From Agrobacterium vitis (GTDB lineage Bacteria > Pseudomonadota > Alphaproteobacteria > Rhizobiales > Rhizobiaceae), in contig NZ_CP118259.1 in assembly GCF_013337045.2 (NCBI RefSeq), forward strand, positions 3,754,209 through 3,818,208: 64,000 bases of DNA. Direction: 5' to 3'. Under the pieces are notes generated by a model that saw only the letters and a list, made by a program, of their open reading frames with translations, was not told the origin of the DNA and searched no databases. Shown here piece by piece: positions 54,721 through 63,905 of this stretch. Numbering within the stretch: position 1 is the first letter of the stretch; each line of letters opens with the position of its first letter. The translations under genes and the position numbers were made by a program.

Positions 54721-55934
54721 AGAGATTTGACGCCGAGCATCCCGGCAATGGTTTGTGCAAGCCGCTCGGCAACGGCATCCTTACCCATATCCGGCCAGTC
54801 CTCGGTGCGATCCTTGTAGATCAGTGTCACCCGGTTCCGGTCGCCACCCATGATCCCTGTCTGGGGTGAAACGTCGTTGGCGACGATCAGGTCGGCACCT
54901 TTACGCTCCAGCTTGGCACGGCCATTGTCCTCGACATTCTGGGTCTCCGCAGCAAAGCCGACCACCAGTGCCGGGCGTTTTTCATGGTGGCCAACCGTCT
55001 TCAGAATGTCTGGATTTTCGGTCAGCGTCAGCATGGGCGCGGCATCGCCCGGCTGCTTCTTGATCTTTTGGTCCGATGCCATCTCGACCCGCCAGTCTGC
55101 AACCGCTGCGACCATTACGGCGATATCGGCGGGCAGGTGGGCGAGCACGGCGTCGCGCATGTCCTCGGCTCGCTCCACATGGATCGTTTTGACGCCTGTC
55201 GGGTCCGCAAGGCTCACCGGGCCTGAGACCAGTGTCACCTCGGCGCCCAGCAGGGCCAGCGCACTGGCAATGGCATGGCCCTGCTTGCCGGAGGAGCGGT
55301 TGGCGATATAGCGCACCGGGTCGATCGGCTCATGGGTCGGGCCTGAGGTGACAATGGCCTTTTTGCCTGCCAACGGCTTGAAGGAGTCGTCAAGACAGGC
55401 TTCGACCTTGGCAACGATCTCCAGCGGCTCGGCCATGCGGCCCAGACCGGCTTCCCCACTTTCGGCCATTTCGCCAGCCAGCGGCCCGATGAACTGAATG
55501 CCATCGGCCTTGAGCTGTGCGACATTGCGCAGAGTGGCGGGATGCGCCCACATTTTCGGGTTCATCGCCGGTGCGATCAAAACGGGCCGGTCGGTGGCAA
55601 GCAGCACCGCCGAGGCCAGATCATCGGCCAGCCCATGCGCCATTTTCGCCATCAGATCGGCGGTGACGGGGGCAACGATGATCAGGTCGCAATCACGGGC
55701 CAGCCGGATATGGCCAACATCCTGTTCGTCCTCGCGGGAAAACAGATCCGTATAGACATGGGAGGCCGAGAGCGCGCCGACCGCGAGCGGCGTGATGAAT
55801 TCCTGGGCGGCCCGCGTCATGATCGGGCGCACCGAGGCGCCGCGCTCGCGCAGCCGCCGGATCAGGTCCAGGCTTTTGTAGGCGGCAATACCGCCGCTGA
55901 TGATCAGGAGAATACGCTTATCTGTCAGCGTCAT
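54717..55934 (-). CDS. coaBC: Bifunctional CoaBC (phosphopantothenoylcysteine synthetase/decarboxylase)
   Basis: A 405-residue fused enzyme. The N-terminal flavin-dependent decarboxylase (CoaC) has RILLIISGGIAAYKSLDLI, the catalytic His in ALSASHVYTDLF and the APAMNPKMWAHPA loop. The C-terminal ligase (CoaB) starts near residue 190 with AIVTSGPTHEPIDPVRYIANRSSGKQG. It converts 4'-phosphopantothenate to 4'-phosphopantetheine in two steps of coenzyme A synthesis. Start 55934 (MTLTDKRILLI) is standard. It lies downstream of a repeat and the two-component cluster. Confidence 0.97.
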   Translation of the reverse strand: MTLTDKRILLIISGGIAAYKSLDLIRRLRERGASVRPIMTRAAQEFITPLAVGALSASHVYTDLFSREDEQDVGHIRLARDCDLIIVAPVTADLMAKMAHGLADDLASAVLLATDRPVLIAPAMNPKMWAHPATLRNVAQLKADGIQFIGPLAGEMAESGEAGLGRMAEPLEIVAKVEACLDDSFKPLAGKKAIVTSGPTHEPIDPVRYIANRSSGKQGHAIASALALLGAEVTLVSGPVSLADPTGVKTIHVERAEDMRDAVLAHLPADIAVMVAAVADWRVEMASDQKIKKQPGDAAPMLTLTENPDILKTVGHHEKRPALVVGFAAETQNVEDNGRAKLERKGADLIVANDVSPQTGIMGGDRNRVTLIYKDRTEDWPDMGKDAVAERLAQTIAGMLGVKSL

Positions 55935-56066
55935 GAAAAGCCTGCCATAAAATTATCGGTGCGAACCGGACATTACCGCATAAGCGCCTGAAAGGGGAAA
56001 CGATAAGATGACGTCTGCTACAGAGCAAAAAAACGGAATCGGCACGATGCTCTCAGTTTCGTTTGC

Positions 56067-56112
56067 GCATCGGAGTTTTCCGAAAACCGGTTCTTAACTT
56101 TCGGGCCGATGC
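56067..56112. repeat. Palindromic repeat, copy 2
   Basis: GCATCGG (56067-56073) and CCGATGC (56106-56112) flank the core CCGAAAACCGGTTC, with an inner GTTTTC/GAAAAC pairing. Compared with copy 1 at 9127-9167 it is in the opposite orientation with a few changes. It lies between coaBC and the receiver-kinase gene. Confidence 0.65.
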
Positions 56113-56113
56113 T

Positions 56114-57148
56114 TTAGCGGGCAAGGTCTATCGGCACGCAGGCGATTGTTCCGGCTGCAACATCCTCATAGCCGAGACCTTCGCCCAGCGTTGCGGCCAT
56201 GGATTTGATGATCCGGCTGCCGAGACCGGTGCCCTTCGGGGCGGCGTCGGGGCTGATGCCGATCCCGTCATCCTCCACCGTCAACAGCGCATGGCCGGGT
56301 TGAGTATGGCGCAGCCGCACACGGATTTCGCCGTCCTTGCGGTCGGGATAGGCATATTTGACCGCATTGGTCACAAGTTCAGTGACAATCATGCCGATGG
56401 AAACGGCGCGGTCTGCGGTCAGTGAAATCGGCTCGGCATCGACTGTCAGGGTGATCGGCTTGTCTGGATTGGCGAGTGAATTGCCAATTTCCCGCACGAG
56501 ATTGGCGACATAAATATCCATATCGACCCGGCTGACATCGTCGGATGTGTAGAGGCTGCGATGCATGCCGGCAATGGCGGTAATGCGGGCCTGGGTCTCT
56601 GTCAGCTCGGCCTTGACCTCATCGCTGCGGGCATTGGCGATCTGAAGCCGCAGCAGGCTTGCGACCAATGCCAGGCTGTTGGCGACGCGGTGGTTGACTT
56701 CGCTGAGCAGCGCTTCCGCCCGTTCCTTGGCAAGGCGGATTTCCTCGTCCGCCTTGACCTTGGCTTCGCGCAGCCGGGCATTTTCGACCGATTGCCGGAT
56801 GGCGCTTTCCAGCAGCGACAGGAAATCCTCGCTGGTGGTCTTGATGACATAATCGGAGGCGCCTGCCTTGATCGCGTCTATGGCGATACGGGCTTCGTTG
56901 GAACCGGTCACATAGACCACCGGCGTCATGATATGCCGTCCGCGCAAATGCGCCAGCACATCGTGACCTGTCATATTGCTGAGATAATGATCGAGAACAA
57001 TAACGTCGAAGTTTTGAGACGCCAGAAAGCCCAGCGCCCGCTCCAGATCCTCGGCATGGGTGACGGAATGTCCGTTGCGCCCGAGCGCTTTCTGCACCAG
57101 CCGCACGATGGCCGGGTCGTCATCGAGATAAAGAATTCGGACATTCAT
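56114..57148 (-). CDS. Receiver domain fused to an HWE/HisKA_2-type histidine kinase
   Basis: A 344-residue soluble protein. A receiver domain (residues about 1-120) has the acidic pair LYLDDDPAIV, phospho-acceptor Asp in VIVLDHYLSNMTG and Lys in DYVIKTTSED. A coiled stretch rich in Glu/Arg follows (REAKVKADEEIRLAKERAE), then a HisKA_2/HWE-type dimerisation box, VNHRVANSLALVASLL, and an ATPase part with TELVTNAVKYAYPD and GTGLGSRIIKSM. The order receiver-kinase is reversed compared with hybrid kinases, so it may be a response regulator with a kinase output. It is 15 bp after the single-domain receiver gene. Confidence 0.9.
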   Translation of the reverse strand: MNVRILYLDDDPAIVRLVQKALGRNGHSVTHAEDLERALGFLASQNFDVIVLDHYLSNMTGHDVLAHLRGRHIMTPVVYVTGSNEARIAIDAIKAGASDYVIKTTSEDFLSLLESAIRQSVENARLREAKVKADEEIRLAKERAEALLSEVNHRVANSLALVASLLRLQIANARSDEVKAELTETQARITAIAGMHRSLYTSDDVSRVDMDIYVANLVREIGNSLANPDKPITLTVDAEPISLTADRAVSIGMIVTELVTNAVKYAYPDRKDGEIRVRLRHTQPGHALLTVEDDGIGISPDAAPKGTGLGSRIIKSMAATLGEGLGYEDVAAGTIACVPIDLAR

Positions 57149-57163
57149 GGGGCGGTCGGCTCG

Positions 57164-57601
57164 TTACGGGATCTGCATCACGGAAAAAAACAGCCCGAGC
57201 TGACGAATGGCATTGGCGAAATTGTCATAATCAACCGGCTTGGTGATGTAGACATTGGCACCAAGATCGTAGCAGCGCTGGATTTCCCGTTGATCGTCCG
57301 TTGTGGTGAGAATGACGACCGGCAGCCGACGTGTGTGCTGATTGGTCTTTACTTTCTCGAGTATATCGGTGCCCGACATATCCGGCAAGTTAAGATCGAG
57401 TAAAATTAGCAGGTATCGATCTGCCGAGGTTTCTCCGGAACGGTCCGTGCCCAGGATATAATCCAGCGCGTCGGTGCCATTGGTAAACGGCACGATCTCA
57501 TTGTTGACCCCGGCCCGGCGAACATTTTTCTCGATCAGGCGTGCATGTCCCTCGTCGTCTTCGACCATGACGATGGTCACTTCCTTGGCCACTGCTTTCA
57601 T
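57164..57601 (-). CDS. Single-domain response regulator (Rcp1-like)
   Basis: A 145-residue receiver domain of the Rcp1/phytochrome-associated type. It has the acidic pair MVEDDEGHARLIEK, phospho-acceptor in LLILLDLNLPDMSGTD, Thr in PVVILTTTDDQ and Lys in VYITKPVDYDNFANA. There is no output domain, so it acts as a phosphate shuttle or by protein contact. It lies 2 bp after the CHASE3 kinase and 15 bp before the receiver-kinase gene, which makes a relay kinase to regulator to receiver-kinase plausible. Confidence 0.93.
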   Translation of the reverse strand: MKAVAKEVTIVMVEDDEGHARLIEKNVRRAGVNNEIVPFTNGTDALDYILGTDRSGETSADRYLLILLDLNLPDMSGTDILEKVKTNQHTRRLPVVILTTTDDQREIQRCYDLGANVYITKPVDYDNFANAIRQLGLFFSVMQIP

Positions 57602-57603
57602 GC

Positions 57604-59091
57604 TCAGGTCCCTACCAGTTTCGAAAGGTCGCGCGGCAAGCGCAAAATAAATGTCGAGCCGACGCCGATCTTGGAGCGTACGGTAATTTCACCTCCCAGG
57701 TTGCGCGTCAATGAGCGCACATGGGCAAGGCCGATGCCTTCTCCCACCTGGTTCTGCTGTCCCGAGCGGCGGAAAAGCTCGAAAATCCGTTCATGATCCT
57801 GTTCAGCGATGCCGCGGCCATTATCCTCTATTTCCAGGCGAATGAAGTGCCGTCCATCCGAGACCGCCCGGATAGAAAGGACGACCGGGCGATCGGGTGA
57901 CTTATATTTGATAGCGTTGTCAAAAAGGTTACCGAGAATTTGCTCCAGGGACAACCTGTCGGAGATAATGCTGGCAACGTCGGTTGAAATTTCGGTATGT
58001 CCGCCGCTCTCGCCGATCTGGTGGTGTACGCTGGCAGCCGTTGTCTCGATCAGCGGCTTGAGATCCAGTGGTTCCGGCTTGAGCTGGCGGCGTCCATCGC
58101 GTGAGATTTTCAGGATGGCGTTGATCAGCCCGTCCATCTTGCGGGTCGAGGAACGGATGAAGGAAATCGCTTCCGGCAGGTCTTCGGAGGCCGCAAGTCG
58201 CGCATCCTCGATCTGCTGTGGTGTCAAGGGCTGCCCATCCGCAAGGACATATGTCTTCAATATCTGGAGCGCGCTGTCCAGCTCGGCGGTAAATCCCATG
58301 ATATTGACCAGCGGCGCGCGCAGGTCGTGGGTGATGATATAGGCGAAGCGCTGGATTTCCTGATTGGCCTGCATCAGGTCTTCGGTTCTCTCCTGCACAC
58401 GCTCTTCCAGCCCCGCATTGAGGACCTCCACCTCCTGGCGGGCCTTCAACAGATCGCGCACGTGCTGGATGATGATCAGGATCGCGCCGCCGATCACGAT
58501 CACGATGGCCACGGCCCCGCCAATGGTAAAGACCTGCAACCAGCCGATGGCCAGGAGCTGGTTGGCAATTCCCTGGTCTATCCTGTTGTCGGATTCGTCG
58601 CGGACTTCGTCAAGCACGGTACGGATCTGGTCCATCAGCTGCTTGCCGTAACCGGCCCGGACAAGTTCGTAGGCCTGGCGGATATCGCCGCTGCGGGTCA
58701 GCTCGACGGTCCTGGCCAATTCTTCAAGCTTGGCTTTTACCAATTCGCGCAGCTTGTCGACATCAGGGGCATGTTCAGGGCGCGGCGCAAGCAGATGGAC
58801 GAGACTGTCCATTTCCGTGGTCACATCGCCGATGGCCTGACTGTATGGGGTCAGGAAAGCGACGTCGCGGGTAATCAGATAGCCTCTCTGCCCTGTTTCC
58901 GCATCGGTCAGCGTCTGCATCAGGTCAGCGCTGGCGCGGCGAAGCATCCGTTCCTCGACAACAGTCCCGAAGGTGACGCGGGTCTTGCCGGTCAGCCACA
59001 GGGTCGAGCCGATCAGGCTGATCAGGAGAAGGCAGCCCAGGCCAAGCACAAACAGACTGGAGCGGATGAAACCTGCGTTTGTTGCCGACAT
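57604..59091 (-). CDS. Membrane sensor histidine kinase with CHASE3 domain
   Basis: A 495-residue kinase. A first membrane helix (FVLGLGCLLLISLIGSTLWL) is followed by a CHASE3 sensor domain (residues about 35-180; LTDAETGQRGYLITRDVAFL), a second helix (FTIGGAVAIVIVIGGAILIII) and a coiled coil. The HisKA box is AYIITHDLRAPLVNIMG. The ATPase has LGNLFDNAIKYKS (N box), EDNGRGIAEQD (G1) and GEGIGLAHVRSL (G2). The ligand of CHASE3 is unknown. It is the first gene of the three-gene signalling operon and lies 6 bp after the ubiB stop. Confidence 0.93.
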   Translation of the reverse strand: MSATNAGFIRSSLFVLGLGCLLLISLIGSTLWLTGKTRVTFGTVVEERMLRRASADLMQTLTDAETGQRGYLITRDVAFLTPYSQAIGDVTTEMDSLVHLLAPRPEHAPDVDKLRELVKAKLEELARTVELTRSGDIRQAYELVRAGYGKQLMDQIRTVLDEVRDESDNRIDQGIANQLLAIGWLQVFTIGGAVAIVIVIGGAILIIIQHVRDLLKARQEVEVLNAGLEERVQERTEDLMQANQEIQRFAYIITHDLRAPLVNIMGFTAELDSALQILKTYVLADGQPLTPQQIEDARLAASEDLPEAISFIRSSTRKMDGLINAILKISRDGRRQLKPEPLDLKPLIETTAASVHHQIGESGGHTEISTDVASIISDRLSLEQILGNLFDNAIKYKSPDRPVVLSIRAVSDGRHFIRLEIEDNGRGIAEQDHERIFELFRRSGQQNQVGEGIGLAHVRSLTRNLGGEITVRSKIGVGSTFILRLPRDLSKLVGT

Positions 59092-59097
59092 GCAATC

Positions 59098-60681
59098 CTA
59101 CCCGCTATGACCCAGTTGAAACGCAATGAACAGCAGGCTGAGCGCAATCACCCAGAGCGCCAGCCGGCCTGAGCGACCATGCCGCGCCTGCGCCTTGCCA
59201 ATGGCATCGGTGGTGCTCTCGTCGAACCGCAGTCCATGCTCGCTCATCTGCATCAGTTCACTGTGGAATTTCTCGGTTTTGGCAGCGATCTCCGGCAGGG
59301 CTTCCGCCACCCGCACCGCGGCGCGAATGCCGTCCTTCATGTCGGTGACGATGCGCTTTGGACCGAGATTGGCTTTGATCCAGTCCGCGACGACGGGCTC
59401 CGATGCCTTCCACATGTTGAACCGTGGATTGAGCATCCGCGAGACACCTTCGACCACCACCATGGTTTTTTGCAGCATCACCAGTTCAGGCCGTGTCTGC
59501 ATGTCGAACAGTTCGGTGACTTCAAACAGCAGCGTCAGCAACCGGGCCATGGAAATGGTTTCGGCAGGCTGCCCATGAATGGGCTCGCCGATGGCGCGGA
59601 TCGCCTGGGCAAAACTGGCCATATTGTGATGGGAGGGCACATAGCCGGCCTCGAAATGCACTTCCGCCACCCGCATGTAATCGCGGGTGATGAAGCCATA
59701 GAGAATTTCCGCCAGAAACCGCCGCTCTTTCTTGCCGAGCCGCCCGCAAATGCCCATGTCCACGGCAACGATCATGCCCGTTGGATCGACGAACAGATTG
59801 CCCGGATGCATGTCGGCATGGAAGAAGCCGTCACGCAGCGTATGGCGCAGAAAGGACTGGATCAGCGTATCGGCCAGTGCATCGAGGTCGTGGCCAGCGG
59901 CTTTCAGTGCCTCGACATCGGACATCTTGACGCCGTCGATCCATTCCATGGTGATGACGTCGCGGCCCGTTCGTTCCCAATCGACCTGCGGAACCCTGAA
60001 ACCGGGATCACCAGCGGTGTTTTCGCCCAGTTCTGACAGAGCGGCGGCCTCGAGCCGCAGGTCCATTTCCACTTTGGTGGTCTGCTCGAGGGTTTTCGTC
60101 ACCTCGACGGGGCGCAATCTGCGGGTCTGCGGCAGCAGCATTTCCTGCAAATGCGACACGAGATACATGACTTCGAGATCGGCCGCGAAACGGCGGCGCA
60201 CGCCGGGACGGATGACCTTGACGGCAACCTGTTTCAGGCCGACAGGCGTTTCCACCATGCAGGGATGCACCTGGGCAATGGAGGCCGCGGCAATCGGCTC
60301 ACCGAAACTGGCATAAAGCTCCTCGACCGGACGCCCAAGCGACAATTCAATCGATGCCTTAGCCTCTCCAGTCGGAAAGAAGGCCATGCGGTCCTGCAAT
60401 CCGGTCAGGTCATAGGCAAGTTCGGCGCCGACCACATCGGGCCGGGTCGCCAGGAACTGGCCGATTTTGGCATAGGACGGCCCCAGCCGCTCGACGGCTT
60501 GCGACAGGCGGTCGGATCGCAACGTGCCTCGGGCGCGCTTGCGCTCGAAGACCGCGGCGACTTTCTTTGCAAAGCCGACGCTCGGCGGCAGTCCTTCGGA
60601 CGGCAGCGCCGAGACGACACCTTCGCGAACAAGAATCCAGCCGACACGGGCCAACCTGAAATAAGCGCTGACTGTGCTCAT
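59098..60681 (-). CDS. ubiB: UbiB, ABC1/ADCK-type atypical kinase for ubiquinone synthesis
   Basis: A 527-residue member of the UbiB/ADCK family. The invariant KxGQ motif lies in LGPSYAKIGQFLATRPD, the lysine region in VGLKQVAVKVIRPGVR and the catalytic-type loop in FFHADMHPGNLFVDP followed by VAVDMGICGRLG. One or two C-terminal membrane segments (LALWVIALSLLFIAFQLG) anchor it. It assists ubiquinone synthesis as an ATPase, although the exact step is debated. ATG 60681 was chosen; a TTG lies immediately upstream. It lies 41 bp after ubiE, same strand. Confidence 0.95.
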   Translation of the reverse strand: MSTVSAYFRLARVGWILVREGVVSALPSEGLPPSVGFAKKVAAVFERKRARGTLRSDRLSQAVERLGPSYAKIGQFLATRPDVVGAELAYDLTGLQDRMAFFPTGEAKASIELSLGRPVEELYASFGEPIAAASIAQVHPCMVETPVGLKQVAVKVIRPGVRRRFAADLEVMYLVSHLQEMLLPQTRRLRPVEVTKTLEQTTKVEMDLRLEAAALSELGENTAGDPGFRVPQVDWERTGRDVITMEWIDGVKMSDVEALKAAGHDLDALADTLIQSFLRHTLRDGFFHADMHPGNLFVDPTGMIVAVDMGICGRLGKKERRFLAEILYGFITRDYMRVAEVHFEAGYVPSHHNMASFAQAIRAIGEPIHGQPAETISMARLLTLLFEVTELFDMQTRPELVMLQKTMVVVEGVSRMLNPRFNMWKASEPVVADWIKANLGPKRIVTDMKDGIRAAVRVAEALPEIAAKTEKFHSELMQMSEHGLRFDESTTDAIGKAQARHGRSGRLALWVIALSLLFIAFQLGHSG

Positions 60682-60722
60682 CAATCGATCTTCAATCCGG
60701 CGGTCTTTCGGTCAGGCATTGT

Positions 60723-61499
60723 TCAGATCTTCCAGCCGGAATGGAGGGCGGCAATGCCGCCGGTATAGTTGGTGAAGGACACCTTGGAAAAGCCCGCCTT
60801 GGTGATCATCGCGGCAAAATCCTGCTGATTGGGGAATTTGCGGATCGATTCCACCAGATATTGATAGGGCTCGGCCTCACCGGTGATCATCTTGCCGAAC
60901 CGTGGGATCGCCTTGAATGACCATTGATCGTAAAAACGATCCAGCAGCGGCATCTGCACCTCGGAAAATTCCAGCACCAGCAGCCGCCCGCCGCGCTTCA
61001 GCACGCGGTAGGCCTCGCTCAGCGCAACATCGATGCGCGGTACGTTGCGGATGCCGAAAGCGATCGTATAGGCGTCGAATTGATTGGCCTCGAAGGGCAG
61101 GGCCTCGGCATTGGCCTCAACGAAGGTGAGATTGTCGGAGAGGCCTTTTTTCTGGGCCCGCTCCTGGCCGACGCCCAGCATGGAACCGTTGATGTCGAGC
61201 ACTGTGGCATGGGCAAGCCTGCGCGAGGCCTCGATGATGCGAAAGGCGATGTCGCCCGTGCCGCCGGCCACGTCCAGCACCTTGTAGCCGGCATCCTTGC
61301 GCGGGTTGAGCGCGGCAATCAGCGCATCCTTCCAGACCCGGTGCATGCCCGCCGACATCACGTCGTTCATGATGTCGTAGCGCTTGGCAACCTTGTGGAA
61401 CACGTCGTTGACAAGACCCTGCTTTTCGCCTTCCGCCACATCGCGGAAGCCGTAGGAGGTTTCCATGCCGCCATCGGCGGAGGTGCGGCTTGCGACCAT
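60723..61499 (-). CDS. ubiE: Ubiquinone/menaquinone methyltransferase UbiE
   Basis: A 258-residue SAM methyltransferase. It contains [36 protein letters not shown] (SAM motif) and [17 protein letters not shown], diagnostic for UbiE. It methylates C2 of the demethoxyubiquinone ring; rhizobia use ubiquinone mainly, so the menaquinone function is probably unused. It is first in a ubiE-ubiB operon, divergent from mutM, with a 179-bp gap that shows no clear palindrome. Confidence 0.96.
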   Translation of the reverse strand: MVASRTSADGGMETSYGFRDVAEGEKQGLVNDVFHKVAKRYDIMNDVMSAGMHRVWKDALIAALNPRKDAGYKVLDVAGGTGDIAFRIIEASRRLAHATVLDINGSMLGVGQERAQKKGLSDNLTFVEANAEALPFEANQFDAYTIAFGIRNVPRIDVALSEAYRVLKRGGRLLVLEFSEVQMPLLDRFYDQWSFKAIPRFGKMITGEAEPYQYLVESIRKFPNQQDFAAMITKAGFSKVSFTNYTGGIAALHSGWKI

Positions 61500-61678
61500 C
61501 GGCTCAACTCCATTCTCTCTAAAACTACACCAGCGACCTTGGCGAAGCCCGGTCCCTTGCACTATGTCTGCGGCACGATTGCAATCGCCTGTCGGGATAT
61601 TGGCAGGGCAATGCCATAAAAGGCCGTCTCGTCCTTAAACCATGATGCGTGCCACTGAAATAGAAACATGGAGCCTTC

Positions 61679-62572
61679 ATGCCGGAATTACCAGAGGTGG
61701 AAACCGTAAAACGGGGACTGGCGCCGTCCATGGAAGGGCGGCGGCTGTCCCGTCTGGAATTGCGGCGGCCGGATCTGCGCTTCCCTTTGCCGGTCGATTT
61801 TGCGGCGAGGACGCAAGGCCGGCTGATCATCTCCCTGTCGCGGCGGGCGAAATACCTGCTGATCGATCTCGATGATGGTGTGTCGATTGTCTCCCATCTC
61901 GGGATGTCCGGCTCCTATCGGATCGAAGCCGAAAATGGGATAGGCCTGCCTGGCCAGTTCCATATGGCGCGCTCCCGCGATGAAAAGCATGACCACGTGA
62001 TCTTCCATCTGGGCGGACCGGAGGGCAGTCCTCTCAGAGTGATCTATAATGACCCGCGCCGCTTCGGTTTCATGGATATGGTCGAGCGCCGTCACATGGA
62101 TCGTCATGCGGCCTTTGCCGGGCTGGGGCCGGAGCCGGTTGGCAATGCGCTCGATGCCGACTATCTGGCCCTCCGGTTCAAGGGCAAGGCGCAGCCTTTG
62201 AAAACGGCCCTTCTCGATCAGAAGGTGATTGCCGGTCTTGGCAATATCTATGTCTGCGAAGCCTTGTGGCGGGCGCATCTGTCGCCGGAAACACCGGCGC
62301 GCGCGCTGGTCAATGCGCAGGGAAAGCCCGTGGCGGCACTGGAAGACCTGACGCAGGCCATTCGCACGGTCATCGCCGAGGCGATCGAGGCTGGCGGTTC
62401 CTCGCTGCGCGATCATATCCAGGCGGATGGCTCGCTTGGTTATTTCCAGCACAGTTTCAATGTCTATGACCGCGAAGGCGAAGCCTGCCGCACGCCCGGC
62501 TGCACAGGGACGGTCGAGCGCATGACCCAGGCGGGACGGTCTACCTTCCATTGCCCAAAGTGCCAGAGATAA
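61679..62572 (+). CDS. mutM: Formamidopyrimidine-DNA glycosylase
   Basis: A 297-residue Fpg/MutM enzyme. The N-terminal Pro2 nucleophile and Glu3 are in [14 protein letters not shown]; the conserved Lys in [12 protein letters not shown]; the helix-two-turn-helix in [18 protein letters not shown]; and the zinc finger [13 protein letters not shown]...FHCPKCQR. It removes 8-oxoguanine and fapy lesions from DNA. In rhizobia mutM precedes rpsT and dnaA, sometimes with a gene between (recollection); here rpsT follows directly after 226 bp. Confidence 0.97.
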   Translation: MPELPEVETVKRGLAPSMEGRRLSRLELRRPDLRFPLPVDFAARTQGRLIISLSRRAKYLLIDLDDGVSIVSHLGMSGSYRIEAENGIGLPGQFHMARSRDEKHDHVIFHLGGPEGSPLRVIYNDPRRFGFMDMVERRHMDRHAAFAGLGPEPVGNALDADYLALRFKGKAQPLKTALLDQKVIAGLGNIYVCEALWRAHLSPETPARALVNAQGKPVAALEDLTQAIRTVIAEAIEAGGSSLRDHIQADGSLGYFQHSFNVYDREGEACRTPGCTGTVERMTQAGRSTFHCPKCQR

Positions 62573-62798
62573 GGCGCCTTCGTGCCTCTGGTCAAAACGG
62601 TGTGGCGCTTCGAACACACGCCTGCCGGCACAAAGGTTGAGAAAGCGCGTTGACGACGCCGTTCTTTCCCGCTATATGCCCGGCCACAGTTAGGAAAGCT
62701 TATCGCTTTCCACGATTGCTCCCGAATTGCTGGTATTGCAGGTCGCAACGACTTGGCGGCGAAGGTGGAGTTTTGGTTCGTATTCGAGAGAGGCATCC

Positions 62799-63065
62799 AT
62801 GGCCAATACTACATCGGCGAAGAAGGCGACCCGCAAGATCGCTCGCCGCACCGCAATCAACAAGAGCCGCCGTACGCGCGTTCGCAACTTTGTCCGCAAG
62901 GTTGAAGAAGCCATCGCTTCTGGCGATCAGGCACTGGCCGCAGCTGCATTGAAGGCTGCCCAGCCTGAACTGCATCGCGCTGCTTCCAAGGGCGTTGTTC
63001 ACGCCAATACCGCGTCGCGCAAGATTTCGCGTCTTGCCAGCCGCGTCAAGGCACTCGCCGCCTAA
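62799..63065 (+). CDS. rpsT: 30S ribosomal protein S20
   Basis: An 88-residue basic protein starting [18 protein letters not shown] and including [18 protein letters not shown], typical of S20. It binds 16S rRNA early in 30S assembly. GAGAGG lies six bases upstream of ATG 62799; the frame from 62727 is noncoding. Frequent AAG and CGC codons fit high expression. A terminator follows and the putative dnaA lies downstream. Confidence 0.97.
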
Positions 63066-63093
63066 TTTTCGTCGAAAAATTAACATTTTGATC

Positions 63094-63119
63094 AGCCTGG
63101 CTTTTTAGCCGGGCTTTTC
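63094..63119 (+). terminator. Rho-independent terminator of rpsT
   Basis: AGCCTGGC (63094-63101) pairs with GCCGGGCT (63108-63115), one T-G pair, loop 6 nt, followed by TTTCG and later TTTT. It lies 29 bases after the rpsT stop. Confidence 0.8.
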
Positions 63120-63905
63120 GTGTTTTGATATTTTTCTCATTTCATCACTATTGCACGTTACGGTTTCATGTCACTCCAGTGACACGATATTTCTTTTTAG
63201 ATCAATGACTTGCCGGAGGTTCTCCGTCTTGGATGATCTTTCCTTTACGGCAGGACTGTGCGATTTTGAGTCAAGTGATTTTTTTATTTTCAGGCAATAT
63301 CAGGGCTTGCAATGATGGAGCCCACCAAACTCCTTGATTCAAAAGCGATTCTTTTTTGGCTTTTGTGCTCCGAGAAACTTCCGGGACGGAGTCAATGGCG
63401 CGCTGTTAATTTTAGGTAAAATTCATTGTTGATCTCGGCATTCGATCCTGCCTAAATGCATTTCAAGAGAGGTGCGGATCTTGGCTCCTGTCGGAAAGAC
63501 ACAAGCTGCAAAAGCTGGTTTTTTCGAAAATGCCTCTCCGGGCGGAACGGCTCAGTTTCGTTTCATCATACATTGGTTCTCATGCGGAACTCGTTTCCAT
63601 TTCAGGAAACGGGAGTTGGAGTTTGTGTGTCCAGCTTAAGTTGGAAGCATACTATTTAAATTTCGGAATAAGAGAGGGAAAGACTGGCCCGACATAAACG
63701 AGGATGAAGGGCCGTAAACGAAATACCTGTGTCATAACGGCATATGCTCATTCCCTGCTGCATTAAATTAGGTAATGCGGATTGAGGAACTCCATTTGGC
63801 AGATATGACGATGAGCATGGTTTGCGTTCTATAAGACGCATGCTGCTGTGAGAAAACATGATGGTGAATGCCTGGCGAGACCGGTGTCCTTACGAGGGGA
63901 CGTCG
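63120..63905. other. Long noncoding region upstream of the putative dnaA
   Basis: About 790 AT-rich bases without a supported gene. It holds the presumed dnaA promoter and a cluster of GANTC sites. The short open frames in it have no ribosome sites and no recognisable product. Small RNAs cannot be excluded. A long leader before dnaA is usual for rhizobia (recollection). Confidence 0.6.
63268..63393. promoter_or_regulatory. Cluster of four GANTC (CcrM) sites
   Basis: GAGTC at 63268-63272, GATTC at 63336-63340 and 63347-63351, and GAGTC at 63389-63393: four sites in 126 bases, where about 0.5 is expected by chance. CcrM methylates GANTC in alphaproteobacteria, and in Caulobacter methylation of the dnaA promoter region affects its expression. 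Confidence 0.6.

Noticed and set aside
63456..63859. Short open frames on both strands in the region upstream of the putative dnaA.
   Set aside because: None has a Shine-Dalgarno sequence, a plausible composition or a recognisable domain; the region looks noncoding.
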